Origin: Natrinema hispanicum
GTDB taxonomy: Archaea; Halobacteriota; Halobacteria; Halobacteriales; Natrialbaceae
Direction: 5' to 3'
DNA length: 64,000 nt
Assembly: GCF_004217335.1 (NCBI RefSeq)
Contig: NZ_SHMP01000004.1
Span: 868,001 to 932,000, forward strand
Positions 1 to 9,330 of the stretch are shown one piece after another (positions within the stretch are counted from its first letter, which is position 1; the number at the start of each line of letters is the position of its first letter). Position numbers and translations under genes: made by a program. Under the pieces are notes generated by a model, which worked only from the letters and a program-made list of their open reading frames with translations, was not told where the DNA came from and did no database searches.

Positions 1-149
1 CCCAGAATACCTCATTTGTGGCGTCCGCCCGTGTGCTCATTACGCCATAGTGGCCAGTGACAGGCATAAGCTACTCGCCGGTCGTGAGATCCGTCGTCCG
101 GCTCTCGTGCTCTCGAATTTGACGCTTCCCAGTGCCGTTCGGTTCGCTA

Positions 150-258
150 ATACTGTCGGACAGAACTATTTGAAGATCGCTCGCTCAGATTCGGCCATCA
201 CCGCCGGCAACAGCCGGTTTTCACGAGCGACTTCTCACTGACTTCTGTCCAACAGTAT
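150..258. mobile_element. Family A MITE-like element, copy A1 (109 bp)
   Basis: The left end reads ATACTGTCGGACAGAA and the right end TTCTGTCCAACAGTAT, which are inverted repeats with one mismatch over 16 bases. There is no coding capacity inside. Elements with related ends lie at 19229, 33511, 37715 and 46828; three of those are also 108-109 bp long. The size, the terminal repeats and the dispersal fit a non-autonomous miniature element. The stop codon of the neighbouring minus-strand gene lies 26 bases to the right. The first 149 bases of the window show nothing else I can support. Confidence 0.6.
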
Positions 259-283
259 AACCGCCGGCGAAACCGGTCTGGAG

Positions 284-1814
284 CTACGAGATGAACGGCC
301 GGTAGTAGTACGGGCTGACAAAGCCCTCGAGAACCGCCGCGACCGCAAGCAGGATTCCGATTCCAATCAGGACCCAAAACGCTCGCTCGAGCGTATCCGC
401 AAGCGCCGTCCGACCGGCGCGTCCTCGCCACGTTCGCCAAGCGCTCCCACCGACGGAGACTCCGAGTGCGCCTGCGACAAGGATCGCCGGAATCTCGAGG
501 ATGCCGTGTGGGAGGACGAATGCGGCAAGTTCGAGCGGATCGACCTCGAGTCGGGCGAAAATGCCGAGGCTGACGCCATTAAACAGCAACGACACGATCG
601 CCGGGATCGCGAACGCGGCTCCGGCGTAGGCTGTCGTGAGTGCGACCAGCCAGTTGTTGCCGAACAGGTTCGCTGCCATCGTCGGCGGGAACTCTCCCTC
701 GAGACGGGCCGCGATCGAGGCCTCGAACGTGCCAACGAAGGGGCCGGCGGCCGCCCATCCCATCCAGAACCCGAGGAGGCCGAGGGCAGCGGCGAACAGG
801 TGGGTTCCGGGGTGCGTCCGGACGAACCCGATCAGTTCCTGCCAGCCGCGACGGAGTCCGGCCCGAATCCCGTCGCGAAGCGATCGCGTCGGTGGCTCCG
901 GGGGTCGCAATCGATCCCGATAGCCACAGTAGATGGCAGTCTTCAACAGATCCAGCGCCGGCATGGCAATCAGCGCAGAGAGCAGCGAGCCGACGGTAAC
1001 GATATCGACCAGTGAAAACAGGCCCGTAATCGTCGAGAGCGCAACGAGCACGCCGATCGCGAGCACGTAGTAGAACACCGCGTTCACCGGCTGTGCGCGA
1101 ACGAATCCGAGGACGTTCCGGAGGGCGGCAAACACGCCTGCGTCGTCGACGACGATCGCGACCGGCGCAAACGCAAAGAGGGCACGAACGACGAGCAAGC
1201 TGAGGAACGCGATGAACGCGCCCAGTAGGACGATGGGGATCGCGACGGCCCCCGAACCGGCCGCAAGCGAGACGCCGCCGGCGAACAGCGCCGTGCCGAC
1301 GCCGACGGCACCGAGGACGATCGCCCAGCACAGCAACTCGAGGACGAACAGTCCGAGAACCCGACGCCAGAACCGGGATGCACCGTCGAGCCCGATTCGG
1401 AGTCCGCGACTCCCACGGAGCCGGCCAGTAACAGGCCGACAGCTGGCCTGCGGCGACGACGGCGGACAGCACTGCAAACACTAGCACGCTCGCGACGACC
1501 GAGACGCCGGCGAGTGCGAGCAACGGCGGCGTCACGAGCAGGTCAACAAGCGGGTCGAGTCCGCTGGCCCACGTCTCGAACGCCTCTGGATTCGCGTTGG
1601 GGTTCGGCGGCGACCCGAGGCCGGTCAGGTGGGCGCGGATCGTCTCGAGTCGACCGGTCGCCGAGAGCTGCAGGTAGGCAACGCCGAGCGCGAGCAGTGG
1701 CACGACACGGACGATCGCGGGGACCGCAGCGCCGAGAAGGTACAGCGGCAGGAGATCAGACGGCCGACGACGGAGGACAGCAACGACGGCGGTAACGAAA
1801 TCTGACAGAGCCAT
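284..1814 (-). pseudogene. SpoIIM/DUF95-family membrane protein, frameshifted
   Basis: This is a multi-pass membrane protein of about 509 residues if one extra base is ignored. The N-terminal third reads in one frame from the ATG at 1814; the rest reads in another frame to the TAG at 284. The join is near 1421-1428 on the plus strand (ccggcca): removing one base turns Y-W-P into Y-W-R-L-R-G-S and joins the frames. The C-terminal half carries the family hallmark HGILEIPAILVAGALG, in which the His-Gly and Glu-Ile-Pro-Ala positions are typical of stage II sporulation protein M relatives. In archaea the role of this family is unknown. The indel may be a sequencing error, because both halves look intact and well conserved in character. 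Confidence 0.7.
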
Positions 1815-2027
1815 ACTGGCCCTTTGCGTTTATATCAGTTAAATAACTACACTCGCCGATCCGCCGAACTATGAGTCTGCAGGTTCGATCAGCCACCGTT
1901 CGGGGTCACGGCAAACCAGCGTGTGGCTCGAGCGTGAAGCCACTGGGGCCGGTGCAGTCCGGTAGTGACGCCGACCCCGGCAATTGACGACTCGGCGCTT
2001 ACGTCGCTCGAGGCAATACAATCGTGT

Positions 2028-3221
2028 ATGGTTACCACAATTTCGCCAGACCGACTCGCGGAGTTGCAAGACGAGGACGCCGATTTCGTCCTCGTCGACA
2101 CCCGTCCGGAAGACAGCTACGAGTCATGGCATGTCTCCGGAGCGGTTCACTTCCCGTTCGGCTCCGAGGAGGAACTCGACGGCAAGCTCGAGGACCTGCA
2201 AGACGTTGTCGGCGACACCGACCGCGTGATCGCCATTTGTGCGAAGGGGATCTCCTCGAGCAATCTGGCGACGCGCTTGGAGTCGGCGACCGACGAGTTC
2301 GACGTTGCGGCCGTCGAGGGCGGTATGAAGGGCTGGAGCGGCGTCTATGACCGCGCCGAAGTCAACGTCGGCGAGGGGGTGACGATCGTCCAACTCCAGC
2401 GACGTGCGAAGGGCTGTCTGGGCTATCTCGTCGGCTGTGCCGAGACGGGCGAGGCCGTCGTCGTCGATCCGACCGCAGACACCGACGAGTACGAAGCCGC
2501 TGCTGAGGAAGCCAATCTCACGATTACGGGCGTGATCGACACACACGTCCACGCTGACCACATCTCCGGCGGTCGCCAGTTGGCCGACGACCTCGATGTT
2601 CCCTACTACCTCGGCGAGCACGCCAGCGAGCGCGACGTCGAACGCGAGTACACTCTGCTCGAGCACAACAAGGTCTTCTCCGTTGGCGACCGCGAGCTCA
2701 AAGCCCTCCATACGCCGGGCCACACGAGCGAGATGATCTCCCTGCTGGTCGACGACCGCGCGTTGCTGACCGCCGACACGCTCCACGTCGACTCGACGGG
2801 CCGGACGGAACTCGAGTTCAGGGGGAGCGAGGCGCGTAGCGCCTCGGAAGACGCGAGCGGTGAAACCGCGAGCAGAGGCGAAGGCGAGAAAGGGGCACGC
2901 ATGCTCTACGAGACGCTCCACCGGACGGTCCTGACCGAACCCGAGAGCCTCGTCGTCCTCCCGGGACACGTGACGGTCACCGCCGACGGTGAGTTCGAAC
3001 ACGGCGCGCCCGGCGAGCCGATCCGGACGACGATCCGCGACGCGCGGACGGGTATCGATCTGCTCGGACTCGCGGAAGACGCGTTCGTCGATCGCATGGC
3101 CGACGCCGGCGAGAAGCCGTCGAACTACGAGGAGATCATCGAGTTCAACCGCGGTGTCACTGCGATTCCGCCGGAAGACCGGGTCGAACTCGAGCTCGGG
3201 CCGAACAACTGCTCGGCCTGA
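2028..3221 (+). CDS. Rhodanese / metallo-beta-lactamase fusion protein (persulfide dioxygenase-like)
   Basis: The 397-residue protein has an N-terminal rhodanese domain (about residues 5-108) with the likely catalytic cysteine Cys71 in ICAKGISS. A metallo-beta-lactamase domain follows, with the metal motif HVHADH at 173-178 and further metal-site histidines in TPGHTSE and LPGHVTV. Relatives include glyoxalase II and ETHE1-type persulfide dioxygenases, so a role in sulfur transfer or sulfide detoxification is inferred. I chose the ATG at 2028 because the rhodanese domain starts right after it; an in-frame GTG/ATG at 1965 would add 21 residues without domain character. A low-complexity insert interrupts the C-terminal half (see separate entry at 2822). 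Confidence 0.85.
   Translation: MVTTISPDRLAELQDEDADFVLVDTRPEDSYESWHVSGAVHFPFGSEEELDGKLEDLQDVVGDTDRVIAICAKGISSSNLATRLESATDEFDVAAVEGGMKGWSGVYDRAEVNVGEGVTIVQLQRRAKGCLGYLVGCAETGEAVVVDPTADTDEYEAAAEEANLTITGVIDTHVHADHISGGRQLADDLDVPYYLGEHASERDVEREYTLLEHNKVFSVGDRELKALHTPGHTSEMISLLVDDRALLTADTLHVDSTGRTELEFRGSEARSASEDASGETASRGEGEKGARMLYETLHRTVLTEPESLVVLPGHVTVTADGEFEHGAPGEPIRTTIRDARTGIDLLGLAEDAFVDRMADAGEKPSNYEEIIEFNRGVTAIPPEDRVELELGPNNCSA
2822..2896 (+). repeat. Palindromic in-frame insertion inside the MBL domain
   Basis: This stretch encodes a Ser/Ala/Glu/Gly-rich peptide (SEARSASEDASGETASRGEG) between LEF and RMLYETL, two blocks that are conserved in character in the MBL domain. The DNA contains two hairpins: GAGGCG/CGCCTC around a short CGTAG loop, and GCGGT/ACCGC around GAA. 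The reading frame is kept throughout. The combination looks like a repeat that landed in a surface loop and is tolerated as a linker. Confidence 0.55.
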
Positions 3222-3243
3222 TCGGACTGGTCGTCCGACGGTA

Positions 3244-3603
3244 TTACCGCGAGTAGGTCTCGAGCCGATCGATCCGATCGTCCTCGAGTTCGAAGAAGTC
3301 CGCGAACTCGAACAGCGTCGTCCCGTCGTCGGTCACGCGGCCGCGCACTGCGACGCAGTCGTCCCCGACGACGATCGACGCGAGGTCGTGGCTGGTGTCA
3401 GGGTTCGGTCGCTTCTCGCGCATGAACGCGACAAACGTCTCGCGGTCCTCGAACGTGCGGTCGGGACGGCGCTGTGAGAACGCTGGCGAGAGGACTTCCT
3501 CGAGCGCGCCGTAGTCGTGCTCGTCGAGCGCGTTGTAATACCGACGGACGACAGTCGCGCTCTCGTCCGTCGCGGCGTCCGTCACGTCCGACTCCGGATC
3601 CAT
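3244..3603 (-). CDS. SnoaL/NTF2-like protein
   Basis: The 119-residue protein has the pattern of the SnoaL-like NTF2 fold: an N-terminal helix with [20 protein letters not shown], a central [11 protein letters not shown] segment, and a C-terminal strand pair ending in [14 protein letters not shown]. Members are either polyketide cyclase-like enzymes or small ligand-binding proteins, and the sequence does not tell which applies here. It is convergent with the rhodanese/MBL gene (22 bases between stops) and stands alone. The gene upstream of it, tsr3, is divergent. Confidence 0.7.
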   Translation of the reverse strand: MDPESDVTDAATDESATVVRRYYNALDEHDYGALEEVLSPAFSQRRPDRTFEDRETFVAFMREKRPNPDTSHDLASIVVGDDCVAVRGRVTDDGTTLFEFADFFELEDDRIDRLETYSR

Positions 3604-3689
3604 ATCACCGCATTCGTCGCCATCGACAAAAGCGTACGACTCCGGGCCCGAACCGTGTGCTTTTCTCGCGCCCGTTCGTATCCCCTTGC

Positions 3690-4193
3690 GTGGAGTGTCA
3701 CGTCTACTACGAGGGCGACGACGACCCCGATAAGTGTACCGCGCGTCGCCTCGAGAAGTTCGACAAAGCGACCCTCTATCGGTCGATGGGGCAGGTACCC
3801 TACGGGATCGTGCTCAATCCCCACGCCGAGCAGGCGCTGTCGCCGGCCGACGCTGACGACGGGCTGGGGACGCTGGTCGCCCTCGACTGCTCGTGGGAGT
3901 CCGCTGAGGCGGCCTCGTTCAAGATGCGCGGAATTCATCGGGCACTCCCCTTTCTCGTCGCCGCGAATCCGATCAACTACGGCCGCCCGTTCCAGTTGAC
4001 GACCGTCGAAGCGCTCGCTGGTGCGGCCTGTATCCTCGGTGACTGGGAGTTAGCCGAGGACATCCTCGAGCCGTTTCGCTGGGGCGAGACCTTCCTGACG
4101 CTCAACGAGGAACCGTTGCGCCGCTACAGCGAGTGTACGGACTCGAGCGAGGTCGTCGCGGTCCAGGACGATTATCTGGCCGACGAGGAGTGA
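3690..4193 (+). CDS. tsr3: 16S rRNA aminocarboxypropyltransferase Tsr3 (DUF367)
   Basis: The 167-residue protein matches the Tsr3 family, SPOUT-like enzymes that move the aminocarboxypropyl group of SAM to a hypermodified pseudouridine in small-subunit rRNA. Visible family motifs are [13 protein letters not shown] near the N-terminus, [23 protein letters not shown], and the strongly conserved [15 protein letters not shown], followed by [11 protein letters not shown] chose the GTG at 3690, which gives M-E-C-H-V-Y-Y and the expected family length; the open frame upstream to 3474 has no domain features and overlaps the divergent SnoaL-like gene. Confidence 0.85.
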   Translation: MECHVYYEGDDDPDKCTARRLEKFDKATLYRSMGQVPYGIVLNPHAEQALSPADADDGLGTLVALDCSWESAEAASFKMRGIHRALPFLVAANPINYGRPFQLTTVEALAGAACILGDWELAEDILEPFRWGETFLTLNEEPLRRYSECTDSSEVVAVQDDYLADEE

Positions 4194-4225
4194 CAGCCCC
4201 ACTGGAACAGGTTGTCGCGATCGTC

Positions 4226-5131
4226 TTACTCATCCGACGACGGCGTCGTACGGCGTGCGAGCCACGACTCGTAGCCGGCGTAGCCGAGCGCGATCGCGGC
4301 GAATAGACCGAGATAAATAGTAAAAACCATCGCTCGCCCGCTAGCCGCTGTTTCCGCTTGGCTCGCCAGCGCGGCGAATCCGACCGCTGTCGCGAAGAAT
4401 CCGACCCCGATCGCGGCCAGCACGATTCGCATCGGGCGCGTCGTGCCAGCCGTCTTCGGCTCCGCGGTTGGGGTTGCGGCGAGGCCCGCCTCGAGCGTCT
4501 GTTCGACTGTCTCGACGTGCCGATCCGGAACCGGAACGACCACCGGGTTCCCTCGCACTCGGCGAAGCACGACGAGCCGCCACCGTGACAGCGGCCCCAG
4601 CGGAACCCGCCAGACGCCGGTGACGTTCTCGAGACCCACGACAGTCGCGCCACCGAACCGGTCGTCGTCGCCGAGGGTCAGTCGTCGTTCCCGTGGCTCG
4701 AGTGCAACCGGCGTCGTGAGCAGACTGCCGACCATGACCGTGACCAGCACAGCGGCGACGAAGACCGCCAACAACTCGGCTGCGATGGCGATCGCAGTCA
4801 CGATGAGGAGCGCGCCGACGACCGCAGAGAGGGCGACACCGCGTTTCGTGACGCGGCCCCTCGTGTGCTGTTCGAGCCACTTCGACCCGTTCGACCCGTA
4901 GTTCACGAGGAGCCACAGATATAGCAGCGACAGTGGCCCGCCGACAAGTGCGAGGACCACGAGCACCGCCAGCACCGTTACGTCGACCGTCCCGAAGATG
5001 ATGACCGCCAGACCGCCACTCAGGGCCAGAAGGCCGGCTCCGCCAAAGAGACCGTACGGCGCGTACGTCGCGAGCCGCGAGAGCCAGCTTTCACGCGGGT
5101 CGAACGTCCATCGAACCGGATCGGTCGCCAT
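4226..5131 (-). CDS. Multi-pass membrane protein of unknown function
   Basis: The 301-residue protein has about six predicted membrane segments: two near the N-terminus (about 25-75), two in the middle (about 100-150), and a pair at the C-terminus (about 238-290). A soluble stretch of roughly 80 residues with alternating strand-like segments lies between the middle and C-terminal pairs. This could be a PH-like domain (for example GVWRVPLGPLSRWRLVVLRRVRG). I do not recognise a named family. It is convergent with tsr3 and divergent from the L40e gene. Confidence 0.6.
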   Translation of the reverse strand: MATDPVRWTFDPRESWLSRLATYAPYGLFGGAGLLALSGGLAVIIFGTVDVTVLAVLVVLALVGGPLSLLYLWLLVNYGSNGSKWLEQHTRGRVTKRGVALSAVVGALLIVTAIAIAAELLAVFVAAVLVTVMVGSLLTTPVALEPRERRLTLGDDDRFGGATVVGLENVTGVWRVPLGPLSRWRLVVLRRVRGNPVVVPVPDRHVETVEQTLEAGLAATPTAEPKTAGTTRPMRIVLAAIGVGFFATAVGFAALASQAETAASGRAMVFTIYLGLFAAIALGYAGYESWLARRTTPSSDE

Positions 5132-5246
5132 TATCGGCCACTTCGTGTTGCCTGCACCTAACTGTTAGTTCCTGAACTAGTCGCTCGAGACGCGAACGCC
5201 CCGATCGGATCACAGCGATTAAATGCTCCACGAGCAAAGGCAAGGT

Positions 5247-5396
5247 ATGGCCAGTTTCGACGTCGCCGAGAAACGGATGCTCGAGAAGCAGATCTGCATG
5301 CGCTGTAACGCTCGCAACTCCAAAGACGCCAAGCGCTGCCGCAAGTGCGGCTACAAGAAGCTTCGCCCCAAGGCGAAGGAAGCGCGCGCGGCATAA
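5247..5396 (+). CDS. rpl40e: 50S ribosomal protein L40e
   Basis: This 49-residue basic protein is complete. It contains a C4 zinc ribbon, CMRC and CRKC, in the order typical of archaeal L40e (C17, C20, C31, C34) and ends in a Lys/Arg-rich tail. It binds the large ribosomal subunit. The start at 5247 is supported by a TATA-like sequence, GATTAAATG, about 25 bases upstream, which fits a leaderless transcript. It is notably rich in Arg and Lys compared with the acidic proteins around it. Confidence 0.95.
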   Translation: MASFDVAEKRMLEKQICMRCNARNSKDAKRCRKCGYKKLRPKAKEARAA

Positions 5397-5471
5397 TCGA
5401 GCGAGCAGTTTTCTCACATCAGTTCCACTCGAGCATAGCTGCAGCACCCGGTACGCACAGCGCTCGCGGTC

Positions 5472-6083
5472 CTACTCGTCGGGGTACTTCGGCGCTCGCT
5501 TTTCGGCCCGCTCGAGCGCCGTCTCGACCACATCGCGCACATCGCCGTGGAAGACGCCGCCGTGGCCCGCGTACATGTGTTCGACAGTATCGGGCATCCG
5601 CTCGAGAAGGTCTTGAATGCTCTCGATGAGTCGCTCTCGGGATTGGCCGGCCATGTCGGTGCGGCCGAAGCTGCCGTAGTCGAACGCACCGTCATCGTGG
5701 ACGACCACGTCGCCGGAGAACAGCGACGACTCAGAGACGAGCGAGACGTGGTCGTCGGCGTGGCCCGGCGTGTAGACGACCTCGAACTCCTCGTCACCGA
5801 TCACGACCGTGTCGCCGTCGTCGATCGCGTGGGTACGCATCGGATGGTCGGCGTAGGCGTACACCTCGGGGTCGAACGCCTCCACGACCGCCTCGAGCTG
5901 GGCGACGTGGTCGCCGTGCTGATGGGTCATGACGACAGCCTCGGGCCCGTCGGTGTGGTGCCGAATCTCGTCGACGATGCCCTCCATGGAACCGGCGTCG
6001 ATCAGTGTCGGCCGGTCGTCGACAGCCAGATAGACGTTACAGGTGAACGTCTCCGCGTTCTCGGTGACGTGGTGAACCTCCAT
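5472..6083 (-). CDS. MBL-fold metallo-hydrolase
   Basis: The 203-residue protein has the metallo-beta-lactamase motif THQHGDHV (His54, His56, Asp58, His59), then TPGHADDHV, LFSGDVVVHD, and a C-terminal YAGHGG metal histidine. The fold is typical of small glyoxalase II-like hydrolases. The ATG at 6083 is preferred because family proteins begin just before a strand like M-E-V-H-H-V; the open frame upstream to 6395 has no domain features and overlaps the divergent promoter region. Substrate cannot be predicted. Confidence 0.85.
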   Translation of the reverse strand: MEVHHVTENAETFTCNVYLAVDDRPTLIDAGSMEGIVDEIRHHTDGPEAVVMTHQHGDHVAQLEAVVEAFDPEVYAYADHPMRTHAIDDGDTVVIGDEEFEVVYTPGHADDHVSLVSESSLFSGDVVVHDDGAFDYGSFGRTDMAGQSRERLIESIQDLLERMPDTVEHMYAGHGGVFHGDVRDVVETALERAEKRAPKYPDE

Positions 6084-6302
6084 ACAGGAGTCGTCGACGG
6101 CCGAGGGCAAAAACGGTATCATCGATGACTGCTCTGGACCGTCCGACAGTTCTCCGGTCGGTCCACTATATGACGAGATAGTTATATCCAATGCTCGGAC
6201 CGGTCGTGTTGGGCCACCTCCGGAACGTCCCGGCGACTTGGCGATCCCTAATAAACCAGTGACCACTGAATTTTTCAATCCGAACCGCATAATGGACACT
6301 GT

Positions 6303-6482
6303 ATGGGATTCGGGAGCTACGACGAATCCGAGCAGCAGGAGGTAGACGCTGATTTTGACGACGATGACGCAGTCAAGTCGGGATCGAACAGCCACAACGG
6401 AACCATCGAGTTCGAAAACGGCGCATCGAGCGACGAACTCCTCGATCGGCTCAAGGAGATCAAAGACGAAGACGAGACCTGA
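6303..6482 (+). CDS. Small acidic protein, DUF5786 family
   Basis: This 59-residue, very acidic protein starts MGFGSYDESEQQE and ends DELLDRLKEIKDEDET, which I recognise as the haloarchaeal DUF5786 pattern. The middle is a disordered Asp-rich stretch and the C-terminus a predicted helix. Its stop codon overlaps the start of the next gene by one base (TGATG), which suggests cotranscription and translational coupling. Function is unknown. Confidence 0.8.
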   Translation: MGFGSYDESEQQEVDADFDDDDAVKSGSNSHNGTIEFENGASSDELLDRLKEIKDEDET

Positions 6483-7048
6483 TGAAGTCCGGGGTGCGGG
6501 CGCTGGGCATCGCCGAATCGTACCGCGGCGATCGAGGTCGAAGTACGCTCGCCGGTGCCGTCGTTCGCGTCGACCGCGTCTGTGACGGCCTCGCGTACAG
6601 TTCCTGTCATGTCGGAGGCACCGACGCGACTGATGCCGTTCTCGGACTGCTCGACGACCTCGAGCGACCGGACGCCCGGTACGTCATGCTCGGCGCTGTC
6701 GCCCCCGCATGGTACAATATTCTCGACCTGTCTCGGATTCACGAGGCAGCCGAGCGACCGGTGATCGCCGTCACCTTCGAGGCGAGCGACGGACTCGCGG
6801 CCGGTCTTCGTGACGCGTTTTCGGGTCCCGAACTCGAGGCACGCCTCGAGACCTACCGGGCACTGCCCGAGCGACGCGAATTATCGCTCGACGGCGACAC
6901 CGTCTACGTCAGAGCCGCCGGCCTCGAGCCCGACGAGGTAGACGAGACCGTTCGAGCGTTTACGCCCGCAGGTGGCCGTCCGGAGCCGATTCGCGTCGCC
7001 CGGCTGGCGGCTCGCGCGGCCGATTCGTACGCCCGGTCGCTCGAGTGA
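6482..7048 (+). CDS. DUF99 / UPF0215 family protein (endonuclease V-like fold)
   Basis: The 188-residue protein fits the archaeal DUF99 family: it begins KSGVRALGIAESY, has AGAVVRVDRVCDGL followed by GGTDATDAVLGLL, and contains PVIAVTFEASDGL. The family is thought to share the RNase H-like fold of endonuclease V, but its activity is not established. It overlaps the upstream DUF5786 gene by one base, and the glycosylase gene follows 69 bases downstream. A link with nucleic-acid repair is only inferred from this neighbourhood. Confidence 0.8.
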   Translation: MKSGVRALGIAESYRGDRGRSTLAGAVVRVDRVCDGLAYSSCHVGGTDATDAVLGLLDDLERPDARYVMLGAVAPAWYNILDLSRIHEAAERPVIAVTFEASDGLAAGLRDAFSGPELEARLETYRALPERRELSLDGDTVYVRAAGLEPDEVDETVRAFTPAGGRPEPIRVARLAARAADSYARSLE

Positions 7049-7117
7049 CAGCGATTGCGACGGTGACCGGCACCTGCATCCCGAAAGAGGTAGAAGGTGA
7101 CCGCGTGAGCCACCAGT

Positions 7118-7714
7118 ATGGGAGAGATGGAAGATCTCCGTGTCACGGAGTGTACGCGCTGTCCGGCGTTGGTCGACTCGCGGAGCCAGATCGTCAACGG
7201 TGTCGGTCCCGAGGACGCCGACCTGCTGTTCGTCGGCGAAGGGCCCGGGGCCAACGAAGACGAACAGGGCGAACCGTTCGTCGGCCGCAGTGGCTCGGTC
7301 CTCGACGACGGCCTCCGAACCGTCGGTCTCGCACGCGCTGATGTTCGGATCACTAACTGCGTGCGCTGTCGGCCCCCTGAAAACCGCGATCCGACGACCG
7401 AGGAACTCGAGCACTGCCGGGACTACCTCGAGCGCGAGATCGACCACCTCGATCCCGAGGTGATCGTCACGCTGGGGAAAGTTCCGAGCGAACACCTCCT
7501 CGATCGGTCGGTCGCGGTCACCAAAGAAGCAGGCTCGCTCGAAGAGGTCCGGATCAACGGGACGCCGCAGCGACTGCTGATCTGTGTCCACCCGGCGGCG
7601 ACGCTGTACGATCGCAGTCAGGCGGAGACGTTCGAGAACGCACTTCAGCGGGCAGCAGACCTCGCGGGCGTCGACGATAGTGAGGGAGGGCAAACGCGAC
7701 TCGACGGCTTTTGA
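7118..7714 (+). CDS. udg: Uracil-DNA glycosylase, family 4 (Fe-S type)
   Basis: The 198-residue enzyme removes uracil from DNA in base excision repair. The substrate motif GEGPGANEDEQGEPFVGRSG (41-60) and the C-terminal HPAA motif (158-161) are those of family 4/5 glycosylases. Four cysteines placed as in thermophilic UDGa (Cys12, Cys15, Cys84 or Cys81, and Cys100) should hold a 4Fe-4S cluster. Length agrees with family 4. The 271 bases that follow hold no gene I can support. Confidence 0.9.
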   Translation: MGEMEDLRVTECTRCPALVDSRSQIVNGVGPEDADLLFVGEGPGANEDEQGEPFVGRSGSVLDDGLRTVGLARADVRITNCVRCRPPENRDPTTEELEHCRDYLEREIDHLDPEVIVTLGKVPSEHLLDRSVAVTKEAGSLEEVRINGTPQRLLICVHPAATLYDRSQAETFENALQRAADLAGVDDSEGGQTRLDGF

Positions 7715-7986
7715 GAGCCGGCAGTCGGACCCGCGTTACACTTCGCTCGAGGAGCTGAAGTCGACGAAGGCAGCTAGAACGCGTCGGTTTCGACGGTAAC
7801 GTCGCCCATCATTGTATTGTGCGATGTGTACCATACAGCCAAATGCATTGCGAATCGGGTGTCGAGATGAAGAGTCGAATACATCACGGTTTCGGGATGA
7901 GAACTGACTAGAGTTGGAGCCCGTCACAGAGCGTAGTCGACACCTTCAAATACAGTTGTGCCCACTTGCTACTATATTAGCTGTGT

Positions 7987-9108
7987 ATGAGTAATGTAGA
8001 ACGGACCACAGACGACACGTGGTCGCGGATCGCGACCACGATCGAATTCTTCGGACCACAGTGGTTCGGATCGACGATGGGGACCGGCGTGCTTGGTATC
8101 GCGCTGGCGCTGGTCGCCGCACGGGCCGATCTCGCCCCCGTCGCGACGCTCGCCATGGCGTTCGTCGGCTTGACAGCGGTCGCGACGGTCACGTACCTGA
8201 TCCCGTGGTGCTTGCGACTGGTCCTCTATCCCAACCGGGTGTGGGCTGACTTGACCCACCCGATCCGGAGCCAGTTCTTCCCGACGATGCCGATCACGCT
8301 GATCGTGCTTGGCGTCGGCATCGCCCAGACGATGGGCGGGTTCCTGTCAGCGGCGACGCTTCGGCCGCTCCTGACCGGCCTGTTTGCCGCCGGGAGCGTC
8401 GGCATCTTCGGCTTTGGCTTCCTGCTGGTCACGCTCATGTTCACCAACGACCGGATCGGTCCCGACGATGGCGTCTTCGCGTGGTATATCCCACCGGTGT
8501 CTCATCTCGTGATTCCGCTGCTCGGATTCCTGCTTGCCAGTGAGTACTACGCCGGCACGCTCGTTGGTCAGACGATCTTCACCGTCTCAGTGATCGCCCT
8601 CGGCGTGGGGACCTTCCTGTTCCTGTTTTTCGGCTCGATCGTCCTCTACCGGTATGCCTACGAGACGCTGCCCCACGAAAAACTCGCCCCGACGTTCGCC
8701 ATCGGACTCGCGCCGACATCCGTCCTCGTCATCGATCTCGCGCGACTCACCCACGCGTTACAGGCTGGTGTCGGCTTCGACATCGCGGTCGCACCGCTGG
8801 TGCCACTTTTGAAGCTGCTAGCGCTGTTACTGTGGGGCTTTTCGGCCTGGTGGTTCGTCCTGACGGGCGCGCTCGTCGCCTACTACGTCACACGTCGGAC
8901 CCACCCGTTTTTCTTCACGTGGTGGGCCTACACCTTCCCGATTGGTGCGTTCGCCGTCTCGGCCGACGTGCTTGCACATTTCCTCGGTGTCGCGGTTTTC
9001 GGCCACGTCCTGCTTGGAGTGACGGCGCTGCTGCTGGTCATCTGGACGATTACCGCAGGACAGACCTTTCGACTCGTCGCCCGTGGCCGCGCGTTCACAG
9101 GTGAGTAA
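7987..9108 (+). CDS. TDT-family transporter (TehA/Mae1/SLAC1-like)
   Basis: The 373-residue membrane protein has about ten membrane segments. The first segment contains FGPQWFGSTMGTG, the usual N-terminal signature of the tellurite-resistance/dicarboxylate transporter family; relatives export C4-dicarboxylates, sulfite or anions. A TATA-like sequence (TTCAAATAC, near 7955) lies about 30 bases before the ATG, which supports this start and a leaderless transcript. No substrate-specific gene is nearby, so the substrate is open. Confidence 0.85.
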   Translation: MSNVERTTDDTWSRIATTIEFFGPQWFGSTMGTGVLGIALALVAARADLAPVATLAMAFVGLTAVATVTYLIPWCLRLVLYPNRVWADLTHPIRSQFFPTMPITLIVLGVGIAQTMGGFLSAATLRPLLTGLFAAGSVGIFGFGFLLVTLMFTNDRIGPDDGVFAWYIPPVSHLVIPLLGFLLASEYYAGTLVGQTIFTVSVIALGVGTFLFLFFGSIVLYRYAYETLPHEKLAPTFAIGLAPTSVLVIDLARLTHALQAGVGFDIAVAPLVPLLKLLALLLWGFSAWWFVLTGALVAYYVTRRTHPFFFTWWAYTFPIGAFAVSADVLAHFLGVAVFGHVLLGVTALLLVIWTITAGQTFRLVARGRAFTGE

Positions 9109-9330
9109 CCAGCTGCCGTGTTGCCGATACCAGACGCGGGACCCGATCGGTGACTCGTCGTCCGCGCAGTCGAGCCGTCGCAACACCAGCTCCCGGATCG
9201 AAGTCGTGACGACGAGTTCGATCGTCTCGCCGGCGGCGGTTCGGACCTCGAAGACGCAGTGGTCATCCCGGCCGGTAATCGACTCGAGCGCGGAGTGTGG
9301 TGACCGATCCGTGTCGATCAGTAGTCGCCA
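9100..9330 (-). pseudogene. Possible gene remnant, unbounded coding-like segment
   Basis: Between the TDT gene and the ABC permease, one minus-strand frame reads like a real protein: LLIDTDRSPHSALESI, VFEVRTAAGETIELVV and RVWYRQHGSWLLT are typical of a small haloarchaeal beta-rich protein. There is no start codon at the beginning of this stretch and no stop at the end; the frame runs on into antisense of both neighbours. A one-base change after LLT would give a TGA. It could be a decayed or misread small gene, or chance. Confidence 0.22.

Noticed and set aside
50..241. Open frame of 63 codons on the plus strand
   Set aside because: It is low in domain character and runs through the family A1 element; no homology is recognised.
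2124..3002. Minus-strand frame of 292 codons
   Set aside because: Antisense to the rhodanese/MBL gene; no motif or plausible start.
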